Position numbers and translations under genes: made by a program
Source: Oscillospiraceae bacterium
GTDB lineage: Bacteria > Bacillota_A > Clostridia > Oscillospirales > Oscillospiraceae
Reading direction: 5' to 3'
DNA length: 64,000 bases
Assembly: GCA_902786615.1 (NCBI GenBank)
Contig: CADADE010000015.1
Coordinates: 62,001-126,000 of the forward strand
Notes under the pieces: model-generated
Told to the model about the DNA's origin: nothing
Databases searched by the model: none
The model's input: only the letters and a program-made list of their open reading frames with translations
Shown: one piece after another, positions 7,141-17,410 of the stretch
Numbering within the stretch: the stretch's first letter is position 1
How the letters are laid out: every line of letters begins with the position of its first letter

Positions 7141-7169
7141 ATTGTATCCGCTGCGTCCCCCGCCGTCAA
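7141..7169 (-). promoter_or_regulatory. Promoter of the AI-2E family gene
   Basis: On the minus strand, TTGACG (7164-7169), a 17-base spacer and TACAAT (7141-7146), about 45 bases upstream of the start codon. Confidence 0.65.
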
Positions 7170-7457
7170 GCGTCAGAGTATGAATTTTTCACGTCGCTGT
7201 TTCTTTTCTGTAATCGTGTTATGTCCACCCTTTGCTGAGTATGCGCGAATTTTATGCTTTGTTGAAACTGTTGAAAAAGCTGTTGAAAGTGTTCAAAACC
7301 CGCATGTCGCGGGCATGTCGGTTACAATTTCGTCATGAATTTGTTGCTGAATAATGTCGAATTATACATAATTCGGTAAACCGCTGCATAAAACCGTTTT
7401 GTCATTCATAGTTTCCTAAGGCAACACCGCACAATTCTGATTGCTCAGGAGGAAGCT
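7170..7457. other. Intergenic region with direct repeats and a lone family C terminus
   Basis: A divergent intergenic space between the permease and D,D-carboxypeptidase genes. It is AT-rich and contains three spaced copies of TGTTGAAA between about 7260 and 7295, followed by a GTGTTCAAAA variant. At 7423-7438 it contains GGCAACACCGCACAAT, the end of the family C repeat, directly before the carboxypeptidase ribosome binding site. No gene is visible. Confidence 0.5.
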
Positions 7458-8594
7458 ATGAAACGCACCGTCAGTTTGATTCTTGCCCTGTGCCTGTCGG
7501 CACTCCCCTGCGCCCCTGCCGCCGCGGCGGAGGCGCCGGTGCTGAACATCTCGGCCCCGTCGGCGATCCTGATGGAGAAGGAGACCGGCGAGGTGCTGTA
7601 CGAAAAGAAGGCCGACGAGCCCGGCTTTCCCGCGAGCGTGACCAAAATCATGACCATGCTGCTCATCATCGAGGCTATGGAAAACGGCGCGATCAGCGCT
7701 GAGGATACCGTGGTGGCGAGCGAGCGCGCGGCCTCCTTCGGCGGTAGCTGCGTCTATCTGGAGGCGGGCGAGCGCATGAGCGTGCGCGACATGCTCAAGT
7801 GCATCGCGGTCGTCTCCGCCAACGACTGCGCCGTGGCGATGGCGGAGCATCTCAGCGGCAGCGAGGAGGCCTTCGTCAAGAAGATGAACGACCGGGCCAA
7901 GGAGCTGGGGCTTACGCACACGCACTTTTCCAATTGCAGCGGCCTGTTTGACGACGGGCAGCACTACACCACCGCGCGGGACGTTGCCGTCATATCCCGG
8001 GAGCTGATCCGCCACGAGGGTATCAAGGAGTACACCACGATCTGGATGGACAGCATACGCGGCGGGAGCTTCGAGCTTGCCAACACCAACAAGCTGGTGT
8101 ACTGGTATCCCGGCTGCACGGGGCTCAAGACCGGGTACACCTCCACGGCGCGCTACTGCCTCTCCGCCACTGCCGAGCGAAACGGCGTGGAGTACATCGC
8201 CGTCGTCATGCACGCCGAGAGCGCCGATGCGCGCAACCGGGACGCTGAGACGCTTTTGAGCTACGCCTTTGCCAATTTCCGCCTCATCCCCCTCTCCGAC
8301 GGAAAGCCCCTGCCCGCGCTGCCCGTGGAGCTCGGCAGGAAGAAGCGCGTCCCCCTCACGGCGGAGGGCCCGGCTTACCGTCTCGCCCCGAAGGGCGGGG
8401 AGCCGTCCTACGCCCTCACGCTCGACCCCTCCGCCGCGGCCCCGGTGCGCAGGGGGCAGCGGGTCGGGAGTCTGCGCGTCACGGTCGGCGGGGAGCTGAT
8501 CGCGGAGCTCCCCATCTGCGCGGCGGAGGATGTGGCGCGCATCGGCTTCGGCGGTCTCTTCGCAAAGCTCGCGCTGAGTCTGTTGGGAGTATAA
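7458..8594 (+). CDS. D-alanyl-D-alanine carboxypeptidase (PBP5/DacF type)
   Basis: A secreted or membrane-attached serine peptidase (378 residues) that removes the terminal D-alanine from peptidoglycan stem peptides. A signal peptide (MKRTVSLILALCLSALPCAPAAAAE) is followed by the three S11 motifs: SVTK near residue 60, SAN near 120, and KTGYT near 225. A C-terminal PBP5-like beta domain follows, and a hydrophobic tail (FGGLFAKLALSLLGV) could be a membrane anchor. CAGGAGG lies before the ATG. In sporulating relatives this class includes DacB/DacF, but no sporulation operon is attached here. Confidence 0.92.
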   Translation: MKRTVSLILALCLSALPCAPAAAAEAPVLNISAPSAILMEKETGEVLYEKKADEPGFPASVTKIMTMLLIIEAMENGAISAEDTVVASERAASFGGSCVYLEAGERMSVRDMLKCIAVVSANDCAVAMAEHLSGSEEAFVKKMNDRAKELGLTHTHFSNCSGLFDDGQHYTTARDVAVISRELIRHEGIKEYTTIWMDSIRGGSFELANTNKLVYWYPGCTGLKTGYTSTARYCLSATAERNGVEYIAVVMHAESADARNRDAETLLSYAFANFRLIPLSDGKPLPALPVELGRKKRVPLTAEGPAYRLAPKGGEPSYALTLDPSAAAPVRRGQRVGSLRVTVGGELIAELPICAAEDVARIGFGGLFAKLALSLLGV

Positions 8595-8599
8595 GAAAG

Positions 8600-8620
8600 C
8601 GCCCTGCCGACGGCAGGGCG
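8600..8620. terminator. Bidirectional hairpin between convergent genes
   Basis: A 10-bp GC-rich stem CGCCCTGCCG with a single-base loop, followed by ATATATT, between the converging carboxypeptidase and MATE genes. Confidence 0.65.
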
Positions 8621-8625
8621 ATATA

Positions 8626-10011
8626 TTACCCGTTTACGAGATCCTTGACCCACCCGCGGCGCTTGACGAGGATGTAGCCGAGCACGCACTTGATAAGCTC
8701 CATGCAGTTAATGGCAAAGGACATGGGCACAAGGGGCATCGCGGTATAGCGTGAGAGCACGAAGGCCAGCGGCACCACCAGCACCCACTGATAGCAGCTG
8801 TCGAAAAGGAAGGTGATGAAGGACTTGCCGCCCGCGCGCAGGGTGAAATAGCAGGCGTTGGTAAAGCCGTAGGCCGGCATGAAGAGCGCCGTCACAAGGA
8901 TGAGCTGCGCGGCAAGGTGCCGGACGTTTTCGGAGGTGTTGTAGATGCGGGGCATGAGCGGGGCGAAAAGCGCCATCACAACGCCCACTAAGGTACACAG
9001 CGCGACGGAAAAGACGAGAAGCTTCCGATCCTCCTCCACCGCGCCCTCCAGATCCCCGGCGCCGAGGCGCTGGCCCACGATGATGGAGATGGCGCTGCCC
9101 ATGGAGAGGAAGGCGCAGAAGAAGAGATTGGAGACGGTGCGGGCGATATTGTCCGCCGAGACGGCCTCCAGCCCGCGCATGGAGTAGCACTGGCCGAGAA
9201 AGGTCGTGCCGCTCGACCACAAAAGCTCGTTTATGAGAAGCGGCAGTCCGATCACGGCGATCTGCCGCGCAAGCGCACCGGGGATGCGGAAGGTGGAAAA
9301 GGCGGTATCCAGGAAGCGGTTTTGCTCCCGGTGGGTGTGCGTCCAGAGCACGATGATGGCGCACTCGATATAGCGGGCGATCACCGTGGCGACAGCCGCG
9401 CCCTCCACGCCGAGCGCGGGCGCGCCGAGCTTGCCGAAGATGAGGATATAATTGAGCGCAAGGTTCACCAGCACCGCCGTGACGCCCGCCTTCATGGGCA
9501 GCACGGTCTCCCCCGTCTCGCGCAGGGTGCTGGCATAGGCCATCTGCAGGGCGAAGGGCGGGAGCTGATAAAGCATGATGGTGAGGTAGTCCTTCGCGTG
9601 GCGGAAGGTGGCCTCCATGTCCAGCTTTTCCGTCCCCTCGTGGATGAACTGCCGGATCAGCGTATCGCCGCCGAAGGTGAATACCGCCCAGAAGCCCAGC
9701 ACCGCAGCGAGGGCGATATAGAGCTTGGTGCGGAAGGTGTCGGCCACGCCTTTAGAATCCCCGCTGCCGTAAAACTGGGCCGTGAGGATGCCCGCGCCCG
9801 CAAGGCCGCCGAAGATGCAGAGGTTGAAAATAAAGAGAAGCTGGTTTACGATGGCGACGCCGGACATGGGCTCCGTCCCTACCTGTCCGACCATGATGTT
9901 GTCCAGCAGGCTCACAAAATTTGTGATGAGGTTCTGGACCAGAATGGGGATCAGAATGACGGAGAGCCGCCGGTAAAAGGCCCGGTCGCCGATGTACTTT
10001 TTGAAGCGCAC
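8626..10011 (-). CDS. MATE family efflux transporter
   Basis: A twelve-span multidrug and toxin exporter of about 461 residues. The N-terminal half contains LIPILVQNLITNFVSLLDNIMVGQVG and the second half GLPLLINELLWSSGTTF, the paired MatE repeats; a GSAISIIVGQRLGAGD loop is also typical. I choose a GTG start at 10011 because GGGAGGTG sits six bases upstream. An ATG 57 bases earlier lies too close to the promoter at 10040-10068 to be likely. The substrate cannot be predicted. Confidence 0.9.
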   Translation of the reverse strand: MRFKKYIGDRAFYRRLSVILIPILVQNLITNFVSLLDNIMVGQVGTEPMSGVAIVNQLLFIFNLCIFGGLAGAGILTAQFYGSGDSKGVADTFRTKLYIALAAVLGFWAVFTFGGDTLIRQFIHEGTEKLDMEATFRHAKDYLTIMLYQLPPFALQMAYASTLRETGETVLPMKAGVTAVLVNLALNYILIFGKLGAPALGVEGAAVATVIARYIECAIIVLWTHTHREQNRFLDTAFSTFRIPGALARQIAVIGLPLLINELLWSSGTTFLGQCYSMRGLEAVSADNIARTVSNLFFCAFLSMGSAISIIVGQRLGAGDLEGAVEEDRKLLVFSVALCTLVGVVMALFAPLMPRIYNTSENVRHLAAQLILVTALFMPAYGFTNACYFTLRAGGKSFITFLFDSCYQWVLVVPLAFVLSRYTAMPLVPMSFAINCMELIKCVLGYILVKRRGWVKDLVNG

Positions 10012-10039
10012 GCGCGTCACCTCCCGTGTAACGGCGCTC

Positions 10040-10068
10040 AGTATAGCGTATCGCGTCGGAAATTGCAA
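10040..10068 (-). promoter_or_regulatory. Promoter of the MATE transporter gene
   Basis: On the minus strand, TTGCAA (10063-10068), a 17-base spacer and TATACT (10040-10045). It supports the GTG start, because the earlier ATG would precede the transcription start. Confidence 0.6.
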
Positions 10069-10167
10069 GTCGACTTGACAAGCGGGAGATATCCATATAT
10101 TCTTGTGTTATCCGCGCAGAAGGCGCTGCCTGGGTCATTGAATTTGCCTGTACGGCGCATATATTAT

Positions 10168-10340
10168 ATATGCGTATCGGGTTTAATCAGCCAACCCGAC
10201 ATAAGCACTTGCCTCCCCCAGCCGCGAAGCGGCGTCTTGGGGGGAGGTGCCCCGAAGGGGCGGAGAGGGGGATGTCTTGCAACCAGCTTGGGTGCAATCG
10301 TGGCCCCTCTCAGTCACCAGTGTGCGCACTGGTGACACAA
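10168..10340. repeat. Dispersed palindromic repeat, family A, copy 1
   Basis: The left end is TATGCGTATCGGGTTTAATC, followed by hairpin units CCTCCCCCAGCCGCGAAGCG, GGTGCCCCGAAGGGGCGGAG and CAGTCACCAGTGTGCGCACT. About 120 bases match copy 2 (13820-14065) in inverted orientation. The right end looks truncated just before the DUF3783 ribosome binding site. Confidence 0.75.
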
Positions 10341-10362
10341 GTATTTTTATAAGGAGCATCAT

Positions 10363-10752
10363 ATGCCGAAGGTATTGCTTTTCAACATCCATGACGCGGA
10401 CAAGCGCATGAAGATCCGCGTCGCGGCCCTGCGCGCGGGGCTGGAGGCTGTGGAGGTCGGAGAGGCCGACTTTGCCCGGCCCATCGGCTCTCTCTTCGGG
10501 CGGGAGGGCTTCGCCCCGGCGGAGGAGGCGGAGCTCTTTTCGGAGGAAATGCTGGTCATGGAGACGCTCTCCTCTCCCCTGCTGGACGCGATGCGCGCCT
10601 CCGGGGCCGCCGTCGCCCTCAAGGCCGTGCTCACGGAGCAAAACAGCGCCTGGAGCGCCGCCGCCCTCTGCCGGGAGCTGAAGCGCGAGCATGAGGCCAT
10701 GCGCGCCTATGCCCCAAAGAAGCCGGTACATCAGCATAAAAAGCGCAAATAG
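10363..10752 (+). CDS. DUF3783 domain protein
   Basis: A soluble protein of 129 residues with no known function. The pattern PKVLLFNI near the start, an REGF segment and a central FSEEMLVMETLSS block match what I recall of the DUF3783 family in Clostridia. The tail PVHQHKKRK is basic. ATAAGGAGC lies before the ATG. The gene stands alone between a family A repeat and a strong terminator. Confidence 0.7.
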   Translation: MPKVLLFNIHDADKRMKIRVAALRAGLEAVEVGEADFARPIGSLFGREGFAPAEEAELFSEEMLVMETLSSPLLDAMRASGAAVALKAVLTEQNSAWSAAALCRELKREHEAMRAYAPKKPVHQHKKRK

Positions 10753-10785
10753 GACGACTGCCCGGCAGCCGTCCTATTTTTTTCT
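10751..10785 (+). terminator. Terminator after the DUF3783 gene
   Basis: The stem AGGACGACTGCC/GGCAGCCGTCCT has one mismatch and is followed by ATTTTTTTCTTTTTT. It overlaps the stop codon region and also faces the convergent VanZ-like gene. Confidence 0.85.
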
Positions 10786-10788
10786 TTT

Positions 10789-11238
10789 TTACAGCCTGCT
10801 GCGGTAGGCCTTCTCGATCCTCTTCATGAGCAGGTTCAGGATCACGATGCCCGCGATGGCCCCGGTGAAGTCCAGCAGCACGTCCGAAAGCAGGGCGCCC
10901 CTGCCGGAGAAGATCTGGATCGTCTCGTCCGCCGCCGCGATAAAGAACGCCGCCAGCGCGCTGTAGCAGACGTTTTGCAGGCCTTTCATACCGCGCAGGC
11001 GCAGCAGCGCGCTCAATTCGCACCCGAGCAGGCCGAATTCCACAAAATGGGCAAGCTTGCGCAGGATGTTGTCGTCCTCCAGCGGGATGCCGAGGCGGCG
11101 AAGCCAGTTCGCCGTTTCTCCGCTGAACGCCGCCGAGTCCTCCTTTGACAGCAGAGAGTTGCCCCAGATAAAGCAGACCGTCGCAAGCAGCAGGATTCTG
11201 AACGCCATGCGCAGCCGCGCTCTTCTCTTCTCACTCAT
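10789..11238 (-). CDS. VanZ-like family membrane protein
   Basis: A small polytopic protein of 149 residues. Three or four hydrophobic spans are visible (FRILLLATVCFIWGNS, AHFVEFGLLGCELSALL, ALAAFFIAAADETIQIF, DFTGAIAGIVILNLL). The KLAHFVEFGLLG and DETIQIFSGRGALLSDVLLDFTGA motifs are typical of the VanZ family, named after a teicoplanin-resistance protein; most members have no proven role. The start codon overlaps the obg stop codon (TGATG), so it is co-translated with obg. Confidence 0.85.
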   Translation of the reverse strand: MSEKRRARLRMAFRILLLATVCFIWGNSLLSKEDSAAFSGETANWLRRLGIPLEDDNILRKLAHFVEFGLLGCELSALLRLRGMKGLQNVCYSALAAFFIAAADETIQIFSGRGALLSDVLLDFTGAIAGIVILNLLMKRIEKAYRSRL

Positions 11239-12521
11239 CAGTCCTTGTACTCAAACATCAGATCATACATGCTGACGGTGTCGCCGTCACGCACGCCCAT
11301 CTCCTCCATGCGCTTGAACACGCCCGCCTCGCGCAGGATGCGGTCGAAGTACATGCGGCTTTCATAGTCGGAGAAGTTGACCGTCGCCACCAGGCGCTGC
11401 AGCCACGGCCCCTCCACGAGCCACATGTCGTCAAAATGCTCAATGGTGAGCTCGCCCGAGCTGTCCACCTTCGGCTCCGGCGGGACATAGTCCGCCTCAT
11501 AGGGCGCAAGCGGCGGCAGCTCCTTCAGTCGGCGGGCGCACTCCTTCACAAGCTCCCTTGTCCCCTGGTGGGACACGGCGCTGAGCTCGAAGAAGTCATA
11601 GCCCTTCGCCTCAACATGCGCGCGCAGCTTCTCGATGTTCCCGTGCTCCCCGCCCAGCAGGTCGCACTTGTTGCCGACGACGATCTGGGGCCGCTCGGCA
11701 AGCTCCGGGTTGTATTCGCGCAGCTCCTCGTTGATGGCCTCAAAGTCCTGCACGGGGTCGCGCCCCTCGCTGCCGGAGACGTCCACCAGATGCACAAGCA
11801 GGCGGCAGCGGTCGATGTGCCGCAGGAAATCGTGCCCGAGACCCGCGCCCTCCGACGCGCCCTCGATAATGCCGGGGATGTCCGCCATGACGAAGGACAC
11901 GCCCTCATCCACATACACGACGCCGAGATTTGGGAAGAGCGTGGTGAAGTGATAGTTTGCGATTTTGGGGTGGGCCTTGCTCACCACCGAGAGAAGGGTG
12001 GATTTGCCCACGTTTGGAAAGCCGACAAGCCCCACGTCCGCGAGGAGCTTGAGCTCCAGCGTGATATCGTGGCTCTCGCCGGGAAGCCCCGGCTTTGCAA
12101 AGCGGGGCACCTGGCGCGTGGGGGTGGCAAAGTGCATGTTGCCCCAGCCGCCGCGCCCGCCCTTTGCGGCGATCCAATCCTCGCCGTCGGACATGTCGTG
12201 CATGATGGAGCCCGATTCGGTATCGCGCACGACGGTGCCACGGGGGACCTTGATGTACAGCGTCTCCCCGTCCTTGCCGTAGCAGCGCTTTCCCGCGCCG
12301 TTGGCGCCGTTTCCGGCGACGTATTTGCGTTTGTAGCGAAAGTCCATCAGCGTGGACATGTTCTCGTCCACGCGGAAGACCACGTTGCCGCCGCGTCCGC
12401 CGTCGCCGCCGTCCGGGCCGCCTGCCGCCACATATTTCTCACGGTGAAAGGCCACGGCCCCGTCGCCGCCCTTGCCGGCGTGCACCGTGATGCGCGCTTT
12501 ATCAACAAATGCTGAAGCCAT
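11238..12521 (-). CDS. obg: GTPase Obg/CgtA
   Basis: An essential ribosome-associated GTPase (427 residues). The glycine-rich Obg fold is at residues 1-158 (HAGKGGDGAVAFHREK, GGPDGGDGGRGG). The G domain has a P-loop GFPNVGKST near 168, a DIPGIIEGASEGAGLG switch, and NKCD. The C-terminal OCT domain ends MYDLMFEYKD. AAGGAGG precedes the ATG. It overlaps the downstream VanZ-like gene by one base. rplU and rpmA, often adjacent to obg in Firmicutes, are 5 kb away here. Confidence 0.96.
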   Translation of the reverse strand: MASAFVDKARITVHAGKGGDGAVAFHREKYVAAGGPDGGDGGRGGNVVFRVDENMSTLMDFRYKRKYVAGNGANGAGKRCYGKDGETLYIKVPRGTVVRDTESGSIMHDMSDGEDWIAAKGGRGGWGNMHFATPTRQVPRFAKPGLPGESHDITLELKLLADVGLVGFPNVGKSTLLSVVSKAHPKIANYHFTTLFPNLGVVYVDEGVSFVMADIPGIIEGASEGAGLGHDFLRHIDRCRLLVHLVDVSGSEGRDPVQDFEAINEELREYNPELAERPQIVVGNKCDLLGGEHGNIEKLRAHVEAKGYDFFELSAVSHQGTRELVKECARRLKELPPLAPYEADYVPPEPKVDSSGELTIEHFDDMWLVEGPWLQRLVATVNFSDYESRMYFDRILREAGVFKRMEEMGVRDGDTVSMYDLMFEYKD

Positions 12522-12572
12522 ATCGCTCCCCTCCTTATCAGCGGGATGTTATCCATGCGCGGCGCTCAAGCG

Positions 12573-12607
12573 CAAAAAGCGGCGGGTCGGGCAAAACCGC
12601 CCCGCCG
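12573..12607 (-). terminator. Terminator after the solute-binding protein gene
   Basis: On the minus strand the stem CGGCGGG/CCCGCCG is followed by CTTTTTG. It lies between the end of the binding-protein gene and the start region of obg. Confidence 0.55.
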
Positions 12608-12624
12608 ACATGCTGCCGCCGCTA

Positions 12625-13773
12625 TCAGTTCTGGCAGTGCCGGAGGATAAAGTCCTCCACCTCAAAGCTGTCCAGAATATACTCTGCGTCCTCCATGACG
12701 AGGTTTGCCTTCCATACGTCGATGCTGAGATCCCCCTCGTTGACCTTGAAGGAGGGGTTTGCGGAATACGCGCCGATGCTCTTGCCCCAGGGCTCAAAGC
12801 CCTGCTCGCTCATGAGATACTCGATGAAGAGCATCGCGGTATAGGGGCGCGTGGCCTTGGTATTGACCATCGTGTACATGGGATACATGAAGCCGGAGAA
12901 GGGCTTGACGCTGTAGCCACCCTTCTGCGCGTCGTACTGCGCCACGGTCAGGTTCTCCGTCAGCACGGACGAGGAGCGCAGCTTGCTGAGGGTAAAGAGG
13001 CCAATCTTGCCGGCCGCGGTGCTCTGGCTCACCTCCTCGGCAATCGAGGTATCGGATTTGCCGAAGGTCACGTTGCCGAGAAACTCCGCCACCCACTTGT
13101 ACCCGGCGTTCTCATAAGAACCCAGGTCAATGTCGGTTCCCTTCCAGTCTTTGTAGGCCTCGGCCAGTCTGTCCGCCCACTCGGGCTTGGTGCACATGAT
13201 GAGAAAGTTCATGTTCACCTTTTCGGTCTCGGGGTTTTTGAAGATCACGTTGCCCTTCATGGAAGGGTCGGTCAGCTCCCACACGTTATGAACGGCGGGG
13301 ACGGCGTCGCCCAGATTGTTGTAAATAAAGAGCTTGTTGATGTACTGGTGTACCAGCGCGGGCTCCCGATCGCTCTCCTCCAGCGCCCCCTGCACGGAGG
13401 CCGGGACGAAATTGAGCACCAGCCCCTCGTCGATCGCGTCGACAAGCTGCGCGCCGTCCTGGATCATGACCATGTCCGCCGCGCCGCTGCCGTTTTCATT
13501 GCGCAGCTTGGTATAGATTTCCTGATCCTTGAGGTTGTTGGATTCAACGGAGATATGGTACAGGGCGGCAAAGTCCTCCGCCGCCGTGGAAATGCGGCTG
13601 GTGTTTCCGTACACGACGAAAGGCCCGCTCTCGGCCATCGCCTTTTGCACCAGCGTGTCGTGATCCATGCCCTGCCCCGCTTCCACATCGGAAGCCACAT
13701 CCGCATACGCGGGGAACGCGCACAAGAGCAAAGCCAGCGCGAGCACCGGCGCGAGCATCAGGATTTTCTTCAT
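12625..13773 (-). CDS. Extracellular solute-binding protein of a ferric-type ABC importer
   Basis: A secreted periplasmic-binding-like protein of 382 residues with a type I signal peptide (KKILMLAPVLALALLLCAFPAYADV) and no lipobox cysteine, so how it stays at the cell surface is unclear. The segments SGPFVVYGNTSR, KLRNENGSGAADMVMIQDGAQ and LMSEQGFEPWGKSIG fit the FbpA-like class (iron, phosphonate or similar). The start at 13773 has GGGAGG ten bases upstream. The gene follows the ATPase and permease genes on the same strand but is separated from them by a family A repeat. The substrate is uncertain. Confidence 0.75.
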   Translation of the reverse strand: MKKILMLAPVLALALLLCAFPAYADVASDVEAGQGMDHDTLVQKAMAESGPFVVYGNTSRISTAAEDFAALYHISVESNNLKDQEIYTKLRNENGSGAADMVMIQDGAQLVDAIDEGLVLNFVPASVQGALEESDREPALVHQYINKLFIYNNLGDAVPAVHNVWELTDPSMKGNVIFKNPETEKVNMNFLIMCTKPEWADRLAEAYKDWKGTDIDLGSYENAGYKWVAEFLGNVTFGKSDTSIAEEVSQSTAAGKIGLFTLSKLRSSSVLTENLTVAQYDAQKGGYSVKPFSGFMYPMYTMVNTKATRPYTAMLFIEYLMSEQGFEPWGKSIGAYSANPSFKVNEGDLSIDVWKANLVMEDAEYILDSFEVEDFILRHCQN

Positions 13774-13819
13774 GGTAATAATGCCTCCCGTGTGATTCTT
13801 CAAGCCCATATTTTCTTTT

Positions 13820-14065
13820 ATGCGTATCGGCTTAACTCAGCAAATGTACAAGCAAGGCGGCCTTGGCTCCCCCTGCCGGGGGGAGCTGTCGCGGCGCGTC
13901 TCACGCAAGCGCCGTGACTGAGAGGGGCCACGATTGCACCCAGGCTGGCTGCAAGACAGCCCCCTCTCCGCCCCTTCGGGGCACCTCCCCCCGAGACGCC
14001 GCTTCGCGGCTGGGGGGGAGGCAAGCGCTTACGTCGGGTCAGCTGATGAAACCCGATCCCCATAT
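13820..14065. repeat. Dispersed palindromic repeat, family A, copy 2
   Basis: A long element with left end ATGCGTATCGGCTTAA and a degenerate right end. The inner parts match copy 1 in opposite orientation. Hairpin units include GCTCCCCCTGCCGGGGGGAG and CGAGACGCCGCTTCGCGGCT. It sits inside the ABC importer gene set, between the ATPase and binding-protein genes. Confidence 0.75.
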
Positions 14066-14106
14066 TTATGTTTTTATTCTATCATCGTTTTCAGGCAAAT
14101 GCAAGT

Positions 14107-15202
<1,096 letters not shown>

Positions 15203-15210
<8 letters not shown>

Positions 15211-17029
15211 CTATTCCCTTGTCGATTGACGCGCCCGTCAGTTTGTTGACGGCGAAATTCACCAGCAGCACCACGAGGATAATGAGCAGGTTGATGGCGT
15301 TGCCGAACTGCGCCCAGCCCTTTTCGGAATACTGCATCAGCATGGTGGTCAAAATCGTATTGCTGGTCGGCACCAGCATCACGAAGAGCGACAGCTCCCG
15401 CATGCAGGACACCATGGGCACCAGATACCCGGACAGAAAGCTCGGCTTCTGGATGGGGATGATCACCCGCAGCATGCGCTTCCACCACGCAACGCCCGTG
15501 ATCACGGCCGCCTCCTCGATCTCGCCGGACAGCTGCAGCATGGCGTTCAGCCCGGAGCGGGAGGCGAAGGGCAGATACTTGGCCGAGCCCACCAGCGCCA
15601 GCAGCGGAAAGCCGCGCAGCCAGTGGATTTTGGCGCTCATGGCGAGATAAACCGCGCCCAGCGCGAGCGAGGGCATCAGATACGGGAAAAAGCACAGGGA
15701 GTTGACGATATTGGCAAGCCTGCTGCCCCGGCGCTTTGCCACGCTGTAGCCGGAGAGGATGCCGCAGCTTCCCGCCACGAAAGCGCAGGTCGCGGCGAGG
15801 CCGAGGCTGTAGCCCAGCGCGCTCCACACCTTGGGGTTGAGCAAAATCCCCGTGGAATCGCCCTGATCCAGGCGCTGCGTGAGATTGGTGCCGATCCAGA
15901 AGTCCAGGGTCATATTGCTGAGACTGTAGTCGCCGGCCTTGATGATGACCGACTCCATCGCAAAGGTCACAAGCGGCACTACCGCCACCAGCAGCAGCAC
16001 GATCACAAGCAGGATCGCAAGCGGCGTATTCGCCCTGCCGAGATTGATGCGGCTGATCTGCCCGCTCTTGCCCGTCACGGTGGTGAAGCGCTTGCGGCTG
16101 TTGGTCACCCGCTGGTTCAGCAGCAGGATCACAATGCCGAGCAGGATCATGACCGCCGCGATGATGTACGCCTGGCCGGGGTAACTGTCCATGAGGGATT
16201 TCATCTTGGTGGACAGCATGTAGTAGCGCACCGGCGAGCCCAGGAACACGGGCACGGAATAAGCGCTCATGGAGCTTGCGAAGACGAGCAGGAAGGTGGA
16301 CATCATGGCGGGCTTCACGATGGGGATGGTGATGCACCAGATCATGCGCAGCCGCCCTGTCCGGAGGATGGTGGCCGCCTCCTCGAGATTCGCGTCCATA
16401 TTGCGCAGCATCGCGCCGATGAGGATAAAGGCGTAGGGCGCATAGTGCAGCCCCAGCACCAGCGCGATCGGAAAGGCCCCGTAAACGAACCATTCCGGCA
16501 TATATACGCCGAACACGGCGGCCATAATGCCGTTGGAGGTTTTCAGGCCGATGTTTACATTTTTAAAGAAGTTTTCCCAGAACAGCGCCAGCGTCCACGA
16601 CGGCATGATATACGGGAAGGTGAAGACCGCCGAGACGAATTTTACGTATTTGAGGTTGGTGCGCGTCACCATGAACGCGACCGCGCCGCCGAAGGCAATC
16701 GCAATCACCGACGCCGAAAGGGAAACAAGGATCGTATTGAAAAAGGGCTCATAAAACTGGATACGGCTGTAATCGTTTTCCGCCGTGGCGAACAGGCGGC
16801 GGAAATGATAGAGCGAGATCGCGCCCGCGCTCTCCTTCGCCGCTCTCGCCTCGCGCCCGGCGTGGATGGTGAACGTCTCGGTCAGCATTGAAAAGAGCGG
16901 ATACAGTGTCAGCACGAGCAAAACGATCAGAAATACCAGCAGGATGATGTTGGCCGGCTTGGAAAACCAGGCCAGCAGGCGGCCCTTCAGCCGCAGGACT
17001 GCGTTGTTGCGGTCAGCCGCTCCTTCCAT
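15203..17029 (-). CDS. Fused ABC permease of the ferric type
   Basis: A 608-residue inner-membrane permease with two binding-protein-dependent transport domains in one chain, as in FbpB. The first EAA-like loop is NLEEAATILRTGRLRMI near residue 205, and the second is EIEEAAVITGVAWWKRML near residue 480. About twelve spans are visible. GGGAGG lies eight bases before the ATG. It is the first gene of the permease-ATPase-(repeat)-binding protein set and lies just downstream of the rpmA terminator. Confidence 0.9.
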
Positions 17030-17108
17030 CTGCTTATCCTCCCTGTACAGGAATTGTCAGGATACGCCGCCGCTGACGGCGGTTTTTCCAAAAAAAGAGA
17101 GAAAAAGA

Positions 17109-17134
17109 CCGGACATAGTAATAGCTATGTCCGG
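17109..17134 (-). terminator. Terminator of the rplU-rpmA operon
   Basis: A perfect 10-bp stem CCGGACATAG/CTATGTCCGG. On the minus strand it is followed by TCTTTTTCTCTCTTTTTTT. Confidence 0.9.
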
Positions 17135-17146
17135 CCTTTCGGTCAT

Positions 17147-17410
17147 TTACTGGGCGATCTCTTCGTAAACAGAGACCATTTTGCGCTCCTTGCCCATGCG
17201 CTCGAACTTCACGGTGCCGTCCACGAGGGCGAACAGCGTGTCGTCCTTACCCTTACCGACATTGGTACCGGGGTGGATTTTCGTTCCGCGCTGTCTGACA
17301 AGGATGTTGCCGGCGAGAACAAACTGACCGTCGGCTCTCTTGGCGCCAAGACGCTTGGACTCACTGTCGCGGCCGTTCTTGGTAGAACCCATACCTTTTT
17401 TATGTGCCAT
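17147..17410 (-). CDS. rpmA: Large ribosomal subunit protein bL27
   Basis: An 87-residue ribosomal protein near the peptidyl transferase centre. It starts directly with [20 protein letters not shown], so it lacks the nine-residue N-terminal extension that many Firmicutes remove with the protease Prp. The core [26 protein letters not shown] region is intact apart from family variation. The start codon lies inside the end of rplU (11-base overlap), and the ribosome binding site GGAG is part of the rplU coding sequence. Confidence 0.96.
   Translation of the reverse strand: MAHKKGMGSTKNGRDSESKRLGAKRADGQFVLAGNILVRQRGTKIHPGTNVGKGKDDTLFALVDGTVKFERMGKERKMVSVYEEIAQ

Noticed and set aside
13820..14065. 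Family A repeat considered as an insertion sequence.
   Set aside because: Too short for a transposase and no coding frame; better described as a non-autonomous repeat.
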